A DNA stretch of 38,136 nt from Deltaproteobacteria bacterium (GTDB lineage: Bacteria; Bdellovibrionota_C; UBA2361; SZUA-149; JAITKM01). Each line of letters opens with the position of its first letter. Position 1 is the stretch's first letter. The notes under the pieces are model-generated. The model was not told where the DNA came from, did not search any database, and saw nothing but the letters and a program-made list of their open reading frames with translations. Positions 15,850-24,377 of the stretch are shown here, one piece after another. Both the position numbers and the translations under genes were made by a program. The stretch covers positions 1-38,136 of the forward strand of contig JAITKM010000009.1 in the NCBI GenBank assembly GCA_031278395.1, in the 5' to 3' direction.

Positions 15850-17274
15850 ATGAGTATTGTTGAATTTCAAAAGATAGCTCAAACCGAAGGGATTAAAAAA
15901 ATTCTATCAGCTTTAGATGGCGTTAAAGTTTATTTAGTCGGTGGTGCAGTTCGTGATCTGTTGCTTAAAAAGAAATCTAAAGACCTGGATCTAGCTGTTG
16001 CAATTGATATCCAGTCCTGTTTAACTAAATTAAAATCTGCTAAAATCAAGGTGTTTGAGACTGGTTTGCAACATGACACGCTTTCCGCCGTACCAGTTGG
16101 GGGTGAGCCAGCTATTGAAATTACAGCCTTTAGAAATGGCGCAGTAACTATTGAAGGCGATTTGACATGTCGGGATTTTACTATCAATGCGCTGGCATTT
16201 GATTTTCAAAACAATACAATCATTGATCCGCTATTCGGCAGGCAAGATTTAAAAAACAAAATTCTAAAAACCTGTGGTAAGGCTTATGATAGATTTTCTG
16301 AAGATCCTCTTAGACTTTTTAGACTAGTCCGTTTCAGCGCTAGTTTAGGTTTTGCAATAGATACCAAAACTTTTCAGGATTATCCTCCTCTTAGCTGGAC
16401 TACGTCCCGAGTTAGCCCTTTAATTAATCAAAGGCTAACTCGAATGGAAAGCACATTAAAAGATAATATAGCAAAAACAAATTTTGCGTTAAGTAATCAG
16501 GTGAGCGTCGAGCGCAAACGTGATGAATTTAGTAAAATCTTAAGCTCTGCGCGCCCAAGCTATGGGCTTAGAAAAGTTTTAGAATTTGGTCTGTTACAAG
16601 ACATCTTACCAGAGTTGCTTGAATTTATTGGCTATGAGCAAAACGAGTTTCACATCTATGATTTATTTGATCATACCTTAGCTGTGGTTGAGAATACTTT
16701 ACCTTTTGCAGCCTCAAAAAATCAGGATTCGATTTTAATTCTGCGGCTTGCCGCATTACTGCATGACGTAGGAAAACCGCGCACATTGTCGATTGATGAG
16801 AATGGGCGGCGCCATTTTTATTGTCATGAGATAGTTGGGATAAACATAGCAAAAAATATTTTACAACGTTTAAAATATTCAAATAAAATAGTGCAAGCAG
16901 TTACGATGTTAGTTAAAACACATATGCGCCCCTTAAATGGTGGTGCTGGCAGTTTAAGGCGCATCCTACGTGATACAGGCGCATATTACCCAGAGTGGCG
17001 TTATCTTAAAGAGGCAGATGCCATGGCTTGTGGAGCAACTGACTGCCAGATTAGAAAAAATTTAGAAGTTTTTGATGAGAGAATCAAACAACTAATTGAG
17101 CAAGAACAATTTTCTGCACAATTTAAGCTAGCAGTAAATGGCTATGATATAATGAAGTTAGGTATTCCCCAAGGTCCTCAGGTTGGCAAAATACTAACCG
17201 AACTAACCGACATTGTTTTGAATAATCCAGCTTTAAATTCAAAAGAAGAATTAATAAAAATTATTAAAAAATAG
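15850..17274 (+). CDS. cca: CCA tRNA nucleotidyltransferase with HD domain
   Basis: This enzyme adds or repairs the 3' CCA of tRNAs. The 474-residue product has the class II nucleotidyltransferase head: YLVGGAVRDLLL (28-39), the metal-binding pair DLDLA (45-49), RDFTINALAF (108-117) and EDPLRLFRLVRFSASLGF (151-168). An HD-type domain with LLHDVGKPRT follows. Between the neck helix at about 176 and VERKRDEF (220-227) there are some 35 extra residues, whose DNA contains a palindrome (16408-16442). This looks like an in-frame insertion. The gene directly follows two tRNA genes that already encode CCA, and tRNA-Arg in this window does not, so the enzyme is needed. Confidence 0.93.
   Translation: MSIVEFQKIAQTEGIKKILSALDGVKVYLVGGAVRDLLLKKKSKDLDLAVAIDIQSCLTKLKSAKIKVFETGLQHDTLSAVPVGGEPAIEITAFRNGAVTIEGDLTCRDFTINALAFDFQNNTIIDPLFGRQDLKNKILKTCGKAYDRFSEDPLRLFRLVRFSASLGFAIDTKTFQDYPPLSWTTSRVSPLINQRLTRMESTLKDNIAKTNFALSNQVSVERKRDEFSKILSSARPSYGLRKVLEFGLLQDILPELLEFIGYEQNEFHIYDLFDHTLAVVENTLPFAASKNQDSILILRLAALLHDVGKPRTLSIDENGRRHFYCHEIVGINIAKNILQRLKYSNKIVQAVTMLVKTHMRPLNGGAGSLRRILRDTGAYYPEWRYLKEADAMACGATDCQIRKNLEVFDERIKQLIEQEQFSAQFKLAVNGYDIMKLGIPQGPQVGKILTELTDIVLNNPALNSKEELIKIIKK
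16408..16442. repeat. palindrome inside cca
   Basis: CGAGTTAGCC (16408-16417) and GGCTAACTCG (16433-16442) are perfect ten-base arms. Pairing continues inward almost fully through CTTTAATT/AATCAAAG. It lies within the extra segment of the cca frame. Confidence 0.7.
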
Positions 17275-17283
17275 TTGTTCCCT

Positions 17284-17304
17284 TTTTCTGGTATCGTGAG
17301 TTCC
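17284..17304 (+). repeat. fragment of the dispersed repeat (variant end)
   Basis: TTTTCTGGTATCGTGAGTTC resembles the terminal repeat start, then diverges. A similar variant, CTGGTATCGAGTTC, occurs at 27597-27610. Confidence 0.35.
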
Positions 17305-17364
17305 CACAAAAATAAGTTCCAAGAGGTATTTTATCTAATAAATTTATCTAGTTAAGCCTTGAGG

Positions 17365-17468
17365 CTCTGGTATGGGGTTACTTTTAGTCATAGATTTCAG
17401 TGGAAATTTTGCGAAATATCCGACGATTAAGTTAAGCTTTGGAGAATTTTTTTAGTCAAAAAATTGTG
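17365..17468 (+). repeat. left half of the dispersed repeat
   Basis: CTCTGGTATGGGGTTACTTT begins a ~100-base segment homologous to the left part of the 6863-7018 element (shared TCATA, TTTC-GTGG, ACGAT-AAGT and poly-T blocks). The right terminal repeat is absent. It lies between the convergent cca and fliS genes. Confidence 0.65.
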
Positions 17469-17469
17469 G

Positions 17470-17488
17470 GGCGACCGGGATGGTCGCC
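17470..17488 (-). terminator. rho-independent terminator of fliS
   Basis: GGCGACC and GGTCGCC form a perfect seven-base-pair GC stem with a five-base loop. On the minus strand it is followed by CCACAATTTTTT. It lies just after the fliS stop codon. Confidence 0.75.
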
Positions 17489-17499
17489 AGTGGTAATTT

Positions 17500-17958
17500 T
17501 TAGCAGCTCGAATTTAACAACTGACCGTTCAAAGTATCGGGTTGAACTTGAGAATTTTTAATTTGGCTATTATCAGTAACTTTATTTATTTCTATAATTT
17601 CTCGGTAACCTTCAGCAATCTTACTTAGTATTTCGATAACCTTACCAACCTTGCTTGGGCTTTTTTCAAGATTAGCTTCTGTCAAATAAAACAACATAAA
17701 TTCATACAAACTAGCTAATTTTTTTGGTAAATCACCGCCATGCTTGTAGTCTAAGGTATTAATAAATTCGGAAATAATAGCTTGTGATTTCTGTATGTAT
17801 TTTCCTGATTTTTGCCAATCTTTTTCTGCAAATCCTTCTTGAGTTAAATTTAAAAAATTTAAACATCCATCAAATAACATCATTAATAATTTTCCCTTGT
17901 CCGCTGTGTTACATCCGACTTCCCTATACTGTTCACATTTATTATTTTGGCTATACAT
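17500..17958 (-). CDS. fliS: flagellar export chaperone FliS
   Basis: The 152-residue product is a four-helix FliS-type protein that binds the C-terminus of flagellin and keeps it from polymerising before export. Landmarks: YREVGCNTADKGKLLMMLFD at the N-terminus (family Y-x-x-V-x-x-T-A-x-P-x-x-L-I-x-M-L-Y-D-G), IQKSQAIISEFINTLDY, GGDLPKKLASLYEFML and the closing IAEGYREI. About 20 extra C-terminal residues follow. It is alone, with no other flagellar genes nearby, and has its own terminator. It shows that flagellin and a flagellum are probably encoded elsewhere. Confidence 0.88.
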   Translation of the reverse strand: MYSQNNKCEQYREVGCNTADKGKLLMMLFDGCLNFLNLTQEGFAEKDWQKSGKYIQKSQAIISEFINTLDYKHGGDLPKKLASLYEFMLFYLTEANLEKSPSKVGKVIEILSKIAEGYREIIEINKVTDNSQIKNSQVQPDTLNGQLLNSSC

Positions 17959-18060
17959 ATTTTTTATATCCCTTTTAATATTAGTTGAAACTTTACTTTT
18001 TATATCTTCACTGCATACCTTCTTATCGGCGATAATTTGTTTTTACCTAAATAGATTTTT

Positions 18061-18082
18061 TTTTCTGGTATGGGCTTATTTT
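18061..18082 (+). repeat. end fragment of the dispersed repeat
   Basis: TTTTCTGGTATGGGCTTATT matches the terminal repeat except for one or two positions. No partner end is found within 150 bases. Confidence 0.35.
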
Positions 18083-18300
18083 ATTTATTATATTTTTTAT
18101 GCCTATTATAGCTATAATATCCTTAATTCATTTGTTATTTTTTAGTACAGGATGATTTGTGTTTAGCATTTTCAGGGTCTTGCATCATATGTGATGGACT
18201 TACAAGAGTCCTTAGGTAAGGTTTTAATAATTCCAACTAATGTCTCATACATTTTTTCCAAGGTAAATATTTTAAGCGCTAATCGAATAAAAAAACAAAG

Positions 18301-18339
18301 TGTAGAGATGTAGTATACCAAAAATACTACATCTCTACA
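18301..18339 (-). terminator. perfect 16-bp hairpin terminator
   Basis: TGTAGAGATGTAGTAT and ATACTACATCTCTACA are exact complements with a seven-base loop. On the minus strand CTTTGTTTTTTTATT follows, so it should terminate the 18387-19121 gene about 50 bases after its stop. Confidence 0.75.
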
Positions 18340-18386
18340 AAAACTCAATGACAATCACAGCATAGATGCGGTCTTTCAAAAACTTA

Positions 18387-19121
18387 CTACCCAACTATCT
18401 TTTGAAAAAAATCTTGTTGAAGACTGTCTATACTGGTATTTGGCTTTTCTCTTGAAAGCTTATCAAGCAAAGAATAACCATTATCAAGTAGAATTTTCCA
18501 AAGAAAAACTCCTTTATAAAAGTTATTTAAAGCACATCTATGATAGAAATTTACATTATCATGCATCAGTAGTTCGTAATAATAGATTAGAGAATTAACC
18601 TCTATTGATTTTCTCCCTTTGTCCAACAAAATCAAATCTTGAACTAAGTCTTGCAGCTCATGACTTGTATTCACCAACCCCGACAACATAGCTATTGCTA
18701 ATGTTTTCTTGGCTGTTTCTTGTTCATAAACTACAAACTTATTATAAGTCTTAAGGTCTTCTTCATAAACACTATTATAGACTTTTTGAAGCATTTTTGA
18801 ATAATTGCCCACATATGATGGGCAATCAAAAAAGTTCATCCTAGAACTAACTGCTGCATACAACAACGGTTCAGAAGAATCTTTATCTTTGTTGACTACC
18901 CAAAATAGGCGATATGTCCTACTTTGTTGAATCTCCAAACGTAAAAATTTTTGCCTTGTTGTTCTTTCTCGTTGACAACAATCGACAGGTATAAAACCTT
19001 TGCCAATAAGTTGGATTACAGAATCCGACTTATCAAGATAGGTTTTAGTAATTACAAACGGAGCCATCGGCTGGTCTCCCTTGTCAAATATTCTTTTATA
19101 CAAATCAAAAATGGTTCGCAT
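18387..19121 (-). CDS. hypothetical cytosolic protein
   Basis: A 244-residue protein of no family I recognise. There is no signal peptide or membrane helix. The N-terminal ~100 residues look alpha/beta (FVITKTYLDKSDSVIQLIG, RTYRLFWVVNKDKDSSEPLL), and the rest looks helical (a helix-rich stretch from YSKMLQKVYNSVYEEDLK to the end). Two Cys lie in VDCCQRE (around 47-51). A strong Shine-Dalgarno site (GGAAAGGAG) precedes the ATG at 19121, and a perfect hairpin terminator follows, so it is a well-formed single-gene transcript. Confidence 0.7.
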   Translation of the reverse strand: MRTIFDLYKRIFDKGDQPMAPFVITKTYLDKSDSVIQLIGKGFIPVDCCQRERTTRQKFLRLEIQQSRTYRLFWVVNKDKDSSEPLLYAAVSSRMNFFDCPSYVGNYSKMLQKVYNSVYEEDLKTYNKFVVYEQETAKKTLAIAMLSGLVNTSHELQDLVQDLILLDKGRKSIEVNSLIYYYELLMHDNVNFYHRCALNNFYKGVFLWKILLDNGYSLLDKLSREKPNTSIDSLQQDFFQKIVG

Positions 19122-19368
19122 AAAATACTCCTTTCCTTTTAGCTTTTTTGGAAATTTAAAAAACCTATACCAACTTACAAAGCGCCAATAAAAACCTTAA
19201 TCTTCTATTAACGCTTAAAATATTTACCTGTGATCACTTCTACTCGTATATAATAATGTAGCACAGTTTTCCATTGTTGCGGAAATACAACCCTAACGAA
19301 TTATATTAGGGCGCCCACAAGGACTTACCTTTCTTATGCGGAGCTTATTCTGCAATCCGCAAGCTACG

Positions 19369-21084
19369 TTATTTTTCCTCTTTATTTAACTGTTGCTGTA
19401 ACAAATCTCCAAAAGTAACCACCGTATTACTTTCGTCTTCTAAGTATTGTGAATACTCTTCTTTCTGTTTGCGTTTAGAAGGTTTTAAACTCAAGCTAAT
19501 TCGACGCTCCAGTTTATCTACAGTTGTTACTTCTGCCTCAATTACTTCACCAACTTTATATTTGCTGGCAATATTTTCATCCTTGTTCAAAGGCACTTGA
19601 GAAATATGAATCAACCCCTCAACTCCCTCTTCAAGTTCAACAAAAATACCAAAATCTGTAACATTAGTAATTGTTCCCTTAACTCGCACGCCATTCGGAT
19701 AACGCGCAGGGACAGTTGTCCAAATATCAGGTTCTAATTGTTTAATACCTAGACTTAAACGTTCATTAGTCGGATCAATTTCCAGCACAACCACCTCAAC
19801 TTTATCCCCCTTCTTATATAATTCCCCAATCTCCTTAGAGTCTTTAATGCGTTTAACCCAAGAAAAATCAGAAACATGAACTAAACCGTCAATATCATCT
19901 TTAACATTTACAAAAATACCAAAATCAGTAACCGATCTAACTGTTCCGACTAACCTTGACCCGATTGGAAATTCGCGCTTCAAATCTTCCCATGGATTTG
20001 GAGTTAATTGCTTTAATCCTAAACTAATTCTCTGGTTCTCAGCACTAACTTCAAGCACCACAGCTTCAACTGTATCCCCGACACTAACTACTTTAGACGG
20101 ATGTTTAATTTTCTTTGTCCAACTCATCTCAGAAACATGGATTAACCCTTCAATCCCATCTTCAAGTTTCACAAATGCACCGTAATCAGTTAAACTAACA
20201 ATTTCGCCCTTAACCGTAGAACCAGAATGCACGGTGGATTGCACCTTTTCCCACGGATTTTCATTCAATTGCTTCATACCTAAACTTACACGCTCGGCAT
20301 TTTCGTCATATTTCAAAACCACAACTGGGATAACCTGTCCGACATTTAAAATCTCGTTTGGATGATTAACACGTCCCCACGACATATCAGTAATGTGTAG
20401 CAAACCATCAATACCACCCAAATCAATAAATGCTCCATAATGCGTAACATTCTTGACTGTCCCTTCCATGACCGTGCCTTCAGAAATTTTGTCTATTGTA
20501 TCTTTCTTTAAAGCCGTTCTTTCTTCTTCAAGCACAGCACGTCTTGAAAGCACAATATTTCCACGATCTCTGTTGAATTTCAAAACTTTAAATTCTAAGT
20601 CTTGCCCAACAAACTTATCCAAACTGCGCTGTGGACGAACATCAATCTGTGAGCCAGGCAAGAAAGCTGGCACACCAACATCAACTTGTAGTCCGCCCTT
20701 GACCTTTTGCACTACCCGACCAACAATATGAGTCCCTACCGAGTGAACCTCTTCAATTTTATTCCAAGTCTTCAACTGTTGCGCCCGATCGTGAGAAAGA
20801 ATCATCTCACCATCTTCGCTTTCTGGCGCCAACATTAAAACTTCAATCTCATCACCCATATTAACTGAAATTTTTCCATCACTATCTTTGAACTGATTTA
20901 GCGGAATTAACCCTTCTGACTTATAGCCAATATCAATAACTACATGTTCTTTACTAATTGCAACGACTTTGCCTCTAATTAATTCTCCTTGTTTGCTAGG
21001 ATTGTAACCGCCACCTAGCAAAGATTCAAATTCTTTTTCTAAAACCGCATCAAATTTTTCGTTCATTAAATTTTCATAATTCAT
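19369..21084 (-). CDS. rpsA: 30S ribosomal protein bS1
   Basis: The 571-residue product contains six S1 (OB-fold) RNA-binding repeats. Each starts like G-x-x-V-x-G-x-V and has a central G-A/I-F-V segment. Repeats 3-6 carry the canonical HYGAFIDL, DYGAFVKL, DFGIFVNV and DFGIFVEL cores and the GLIHVSEMSW-type ends, and repeats 1-2 are more divergent, as in E. coli bS1. bS1 helps unstructured or weakly Shine-Dalgarno mRNAs bind the ribosome, which fits the many genes here without such sites. ATG at 21084 is preferred over a TTG at 21099; another in-frame ATG is at 21066. It lies downstream of cmk, the classic pairing. Confidence 0.96.
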   Translation of the reverse strand: MNYENLMNEKFDAVLEKEFESLLGGGYNPSKQGELIRGKVVAISKEHVVIDIGYKSEGLIPLNQFKDSDGKISVNMGDEIEVLMLAPESEDGEMILSHDRAQQLKTWNKIEEVHSVGTHIVGRVVQKVKGGLQVDVGVPAFLPGSQIDVRPQRSLDKFVGQDLEFKVLKFNRDRGNIVLSRRAVLEEERTALKKDTIDKISEGTVMEGTVKNVTHYGAFIDLGGIDGLLHITDMSWGRVNHPNEILNVGQVIPVVVLKYDENAERVSLGMKQLNENPWEKVQSTVHSGSTVKGEIVSLTDYGAFVKLEDGIEGLIHVSEMSWTKKIKHPSKVVSVGDTVEAVVLEVSAENQRISLGLKQLTPNPWEDLKREFPIGSRLVGTVRSVTDFGIFVNVKDDIDGLVHVSDFSWVKRIKDSKEIGELYKKGDKVEVVVLEIDPTNERLSLGIKQLEPDIWTTVPARYPNGVRVKGTITNVTDFGIFVELEEGVEGLIHISQVPLNKDENIASKYKVGEVIEAEVTTVDKLERRISLSLKPSKRKQKEEYSQYLEDESNTVVTFGDLLQQQLNKEEK

Positions 21085-21142
21085 TATATATAATTCCAAA
21101 TATTAGGGGGTTAATAAAAAATAAAACATAATTCACCATTAG

Positions 21143-21817
21143 TTATGCTTTAACTTTGACTGCCAATAATTCAACTATCTCATCAATATCTAAATCATCA
21201 GTCTTAATAATCTGTGTGGTCTCCGTAATCTTTAATGAATAAATTCCCTTATGTGTATCAGTGTAATCTCGACGCTCTAAATTTTCTTTAATTTCTTCGA
21301 GATTAACGTTTGGGTTACCTTGAGCCAATTGATCTTTTAATCTTCGTTCTGCTCGCACTTCAACTGAGGCTGTTAAATAAAACTTAAACTTGGCATTAGG
21401 AAAAACTATCGAACCTGCATCCCGCCCTTCTAACACCAGTGAACCGTTTAACAACTGCGCCCTTTGCACTTCTGTTGCAACTGTGCGCACTTTAGGAAAC
21501 ATGCTAACTTGACTGGCAAGTAATCCGATGTGTTCGTTAAAAATTTCTTGACTGCACGGCATATTGTTCACGTAAAGCTCAGTTATTCCGGCGGAGTTTA
21601 ATTTAAATTCAAATTTTAAGGATTGGGCTATTTTTTCGAGTTGGTTTTCATCTTTAAGAGAAACTTTTTGCTTTTCAGCCCAAAAAGCCACATTGCGATA
21701 TAATGCACCTGAATTAACATGTAAGAAATATAATTTTTGAGCAAGCTTGCGAGAGACAGTCGATTTACCAGAGGCGACCAGTCCGTCGATGGTTATTACT
21801 ATATGTTTATCTGTCAT
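21143..21817 (-). CDS. cmk: cytidylate kinase
   Basis: The 224-residue (d)CMP kinase has the P-loop GLVASGKSTVSRKLA (where other members have GPAGSGKS), the NMP-binding NSGALYRNVAFW, VLEGRDAGSIVFPNAKFKFY with the conserved GRD-GT-V-FP pattern (here Ser for Thr), and the lid RRLKDQLAQG then RRDYTDTHKGI. Family members have D-SR before the acid; here it is ERRDYTDTH. Length is usual. The rpsA start is about 60 bases downstream on the same strand. Confidence 0.94.
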   Translation of the reverse strand: MTDKHIVITIDGLVASGKSTVSRKLAQKLYFLHVNSGALYRNVAFWAEKQKVSLKDENQLEKIAQSLKFEFKLNSAGITELYVNNMPCSQEIFNEHIGLLASQVSMFPKVRTVATEVQRAQLLNGSLVLEGRDAGSIVFPNAKFKFYLTASVEVRAERRLKDQLAQGNPNVNLEEIKENLERRDYTDTHKGIYSLKITETTQIIKTDDLDIDEIVELLAVKVKA

Positions 21818-22023
21818 GTATCTTTCATTAAACCCGCCTCTAATTTTAGAAATGCATCCCTCAAAACCGTCCTTGAAAAAACAATTTATCTTCGTTCCTC
21901 GTTAAATTCCCCATCTTTATGACGCACTTTGTGGGGCGGACTTCTACAAGAAATCTATAAAAAAGTAAATAGGTAGAGATTTAGTATAAGAAAAGTTATA
22001 AAATAAGATGGATTTCTTATTTC

Positions 22024-22139
22024 TTCTGGTATAGGGTTACTTAATTTATTATCTTTTTAATAATTATTAGAAAGATAACAAATTAAATTAATTCTATATT
22101 TTTTTCAAAGTCTATATTTCAAAGTAACCCCATACCAGA
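22024..22139. repeat. copy of the dispersed palindromic repeat (about 115 bp)
   Basis: The left end TTCTGGTATAGGGTTACTT and right end AAAGTAACCCCATACCAGA form inverted terminal repeats with one mismatch. A second small hairpin (TTATCTTTTTAAT with ATTAGAAAGATAA) lies inside. It is intergenic, upstream of cmk and downstream of the 22163-22735 gene. Confidence 0.7.
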
Positions 22140-22162
22140 TCCCTAAAAAATTATAAGGCTAT

Positions 22163-22735
22163 CTAACTTAGCAGTGTCGGTTTTATGATATAGCCTGTTA
22201 ATTTATAAAATACTAATAAAGATAGCAAGATAACTATGGCAAAAACTTTGACATCTATTGGCTGCTTTCCTTCTACATCAACAACACCAAAAACTATATA
22301 AGGATCAGTTTGCTCAGAAATAATTCTTAGTCCAGCGGATGGTAAAGCCTCATATTTATCTATTTGATTATACTTTAAATCCGAAAAATTTTTTAAATAG
22401 TGTTTTTGCATCCCAGATAAAACCAAATTACTTATTTCTACCGTCTTAGGTATAGTTCCAAAATCTAAACGAAATTGGTTAATTTTCTTACTTGGAATAT
22501 CGATACTAACATAGCTGGTTTTAGATAAATCAACCTTTTTTCTAACCGATTGCTTTTCATTAAAATTCTCTTTTGGATCTTCAGTATAAAATACTTGCCA
22601 CTCAATCACCCCCACGCCTTTAGCATTGAAGCTGGCTGTTACCACTTCCTGCTTTTTCACCCAAAGATTTAGATTTATTGTTACCCCAAGTAATACTAAA
22701 GTTAATGCGATACTAATTATTATCCTTTTCCACAT
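22163..22735 (-). CDS. hypothetical protein anchored by two membrane helices
   Basis: A 190-residue protein with a membrane helix at about 5-25 (IIISIALTLVLLGVTINL) and another at about 163-182 (VFAIVILLSLLVFY). Between them is a ~130-residue beta-rich extracytoplasmic domain (WQVFYTEDP, SYVSIDIP, FRLDFGTIPKTVEISNLVL), with the look of a jelly-roll or carbohydrate-binding-like sandwich as found in envelope sugar-transfer proteins. Family unknown to me. A GGAG site lies nine bases before the ATG. The dispersed repeat copy lies directly after its stop and could act in termination. Confidence 0.65.
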   Translation of the reverse strand: MWKRIIISIALTLVLLGVTINLNLWVKKQEVVTASFNAKGVGVIEWQVFYTEDPKENFNEKQSVRKKVDLSKTSYVSIDIPSKKINQFRLDFGTIPKTVEISNLVLSGMQKHYLKNFSDLKYNQIDKYEALPSAGLRIISEQTDPYIVFGVVDVEGKQPIDVKVFAIVILLSLLVFYKLTGYIIKPTLLS

Positions 22736-22854
22736 TTTCTTAATCTCCTAATCTAGTAAATTATAATAACCTCCTCACTACTTTTGGGTAAGAATTTTAA
22801 TAAACTTAACCTTAAATTTCAAGCAGATCAGCAAAAAAAATAACTTATACTAAA

Positions 22855-23325
22855 TTAAAATCGCACTTCTATTATTTCGTATTCCTTTTCACCACTAGGC
22901 AGCTTGACTTTTGCTACATCATCAACATTTTTACCAATTAATGCTCGCGCTAACGGGGATTTATAAGAAATATACCCCTTTTCTATGACCGCTTCCTCTT
23001 CTCCAATAATTCGCACTATCCGCTCCTCACCACTATCTACATCCGATAAAGTTACTGTCGCACCAAAAACAACTTTTTTGCCAGATAATTTTGAAACATC
23101 AACTATTTCAGCTAAAGAAAGCAACTCCTCAATATAGCGAATTCGCCCTTCTAAAATACTCTGCGCCTCCTTGGCTGCAGAATACTCCGCATTTTCAGAC
23201 AAATCCCCATGCGCTCGCGCTTCCTCAATAGCTCTAATAATTTTACCACGTTCCTCGCCTTTTAATCTTTTTAATTCATCTTGCAAAGCGTTATATCCCT
23301 CTAATGTCATTGGTGCACGTTCCAT
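22855..23325 (-). CDS. greA: transcription elongation factor GreA
   Basis: The 156-residue product, standard length, rescues backtracked RNA polymerase by stimulating transcript cleavage. The N-terminal coiled coil holds the catalytic tip motif ARAHGDLSENAEY (acidic pair equivalent to Asp41/Glu44), then EAQSILEGRIRYIEELL. The C-terminal FKBP-like domain includes YISYKSPLARALIGKNVDD. It starts four bases after the DUF4124 gene, so they are probably co-transcribed. Confidence 0.96.
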   Translation of the reverse strand: MERAPMTLEGYNALQDELKRLKGEERGKIIRAIEEARAHGDLSENAEYSAAKEAQSILEGRIRYIEELLSLAEIVDVSKLSGKKVVFGATVTLSDVDSGEERIVRIIGEEEAVIEKGYISYKSPLARALIGKNVDDVAKVKLPSGEKEYEIIEVRF

Positions 23326-23329
23326 AATA

Positions 23330-24076
23330 TTACTCTAATCCTATTGTTACTTTTGGTGTTAATTTCTCTCTTATACTATTTTTATCAAGGCCACTCGCAA
23401 CAAGATCTTTCTGCTTAAATGCTCGTTTCAGACTAAATGGCAATAAATCTTTAGGAATAAAATATTTTCCCTCTTTTCCTGGCTCTAACTTGACTTGACC
23501 GTCAGCTACAACTCTAGATCTATCTTTAAAATCAAACACTACCGCAATTCCATCTTGGGTTTGGTTTCCAATATTTTTTATTATCGCTGAACAAGTCGTG
23601 ATATTATAATCATCATCATATTTAATACTAATATCTCCTACTTCTAGTTTTTCTAAAGCTTGCAAGATTCTAACCCCATCATTCATCTGAGATTCAACCT
23701 TAACCCCCGAACTAGTAGTTACTTTTTGAATCCCTGAATTAGGCTTGTCGAGAGCAACATTTTTATTTTCCATAGAGGAATTATTAGCAGTATTATTTTT
23801 CGGTTCCATTTCCTGCGCTTTGGCACGTTTTTCTTTAGCAGCTTTAGCTAACTTTGCCGCGTCAGTAGCTTGATTCAGCCGATTTATCATTTCTTTAGAA
23901 TTATAGCGCGAAAGTTTTGCCGCTACCGCTTCAGTTTTTTTCCCTTTAGGTGGTTTGTTCCCATAATGCACATTACCCTGTTCATCAGTCCATGAATAAA
24001 CCTGCCCCCAGCTCAATGTCGATCGTATAGATATCAAAACCAAAAAACTAATTGTCAGCAAAAGTTTTATATACAT
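23330..24076 (-). CDS. secreted DUF4124-domain protein
   Basis: A 248-residue protein with a signal peptide (LLLTISFLVLISIRSTLSWG, residues about 4-23) followed at once by a DUF4124 domain (VYSWTDEQGNVHYGNKPP), a short beta domain of unknown role common in proteobacterial envelope proteins. A Lys/Ala-rich helical linker (about 55-100) joins a C-terminal beta-rich domain (VGDISIKYDDDYNITTCSAI, FDFKDRSRVVADGQVKLEPG) resembling Ig-like/FxLYD-type domains. Probably periplasmic. It lies between tRNA-Arg and greA on one strand. Confidence 0.75.
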   Translation of the reverse strand: MYIKLLLTISFLVLISIRSTLSWGQVYSWTDEQGNVHYGNKPPKGKKTEAVAAKLSRYNSKEMINRLNQATDAAKLAKAAKEKRAKAQEMEPKNNTANNSSMENKNVALDKPNSGIQKVTTSSGVKVESQMNDGVRILQALEKLEVGDISIKYDDDYNITTCSAIIKNIGNQTQDGIAVVFDFKDRSRVVADGQVKLEPGKEGKYFIPKDLLPFSLKRAFKQKDLVASGLDKNSIREKLTPKVTIGLE

Positions 24077-24097
24077 ATAAAATTTGGAAACTAGAAA

Positions 24098-24171
24098 TGC
24101 GCCCTGAGGGATTCGAACCCCCGACCGACTGGTTCGAAGCCAGCTACTCTATCCAGCTGAGCTAAGAGCGC
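24098..24171 (-). tRNA. tRNA-Arg (TCG)
   Basis: A 74-base cloverleaf on the minus strand: acceptor GCGCTCT/AGGGCGC, D-arm GCTC, anticodon loop CTTCGAA giving TCG, T-loop TTCGAAT and discriminator A. CCA is not encoded (TTT follows), unlike tRNA-Ile and tRNA-Ala here. Confidence 0.95.
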
Positions 24172-24192
24172 ACGAGATAACAAAAACGCTAC

Positions 24193-24221
24193 CTTGTAAT
24201 TAATTCTATCAAAAAAGTCAA
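24193..24221 (-). promoter_or_regulatory. candidate sigma70 promoter for tRNA-Arg
   Basis: On the minus strand TTGACT (24221-24216) and TACAAG (24198-24193) are separated by 17 bases, placing the start near 24186, about 15 bases before the tRNA. It may also drive the DUF4124 gene and greA. Confidence 0.5.
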
Positions 24222-24377
24222 CAGGATTCATCGTAGGGTTACCACTTACAGGAACTTACGTTTTGTTTTTATCTGGAAGTCAAATCTTAAAATCCATAAA
24301 TAAACCACCACATAGTATTTTTATTTAACTTGCAAAAAATGAGGATAGTAAATTTTATGGTTATTGGATTATTACAA

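Larger units (their letters stand above)
17959..18386. other. 428-base AT-rich gap
   Basis: It holds a fragment of the dispersed repeat (18061-18082), a perfect hairpin (18301-18339) and little else. A short minus-strand frame ending at 18172 (METLVGIIKTLP-like, after TTG/ATG starts) is possible but overlaps the terminator and is not called. Confidence 0.4.

Noticed and set aside
18172-18354. 60-residue minus-strand frame
   Set aside because: It spans the perfect hairpin terminator and has poor composition in its first half. Only the last ~26 residues look gene-like.
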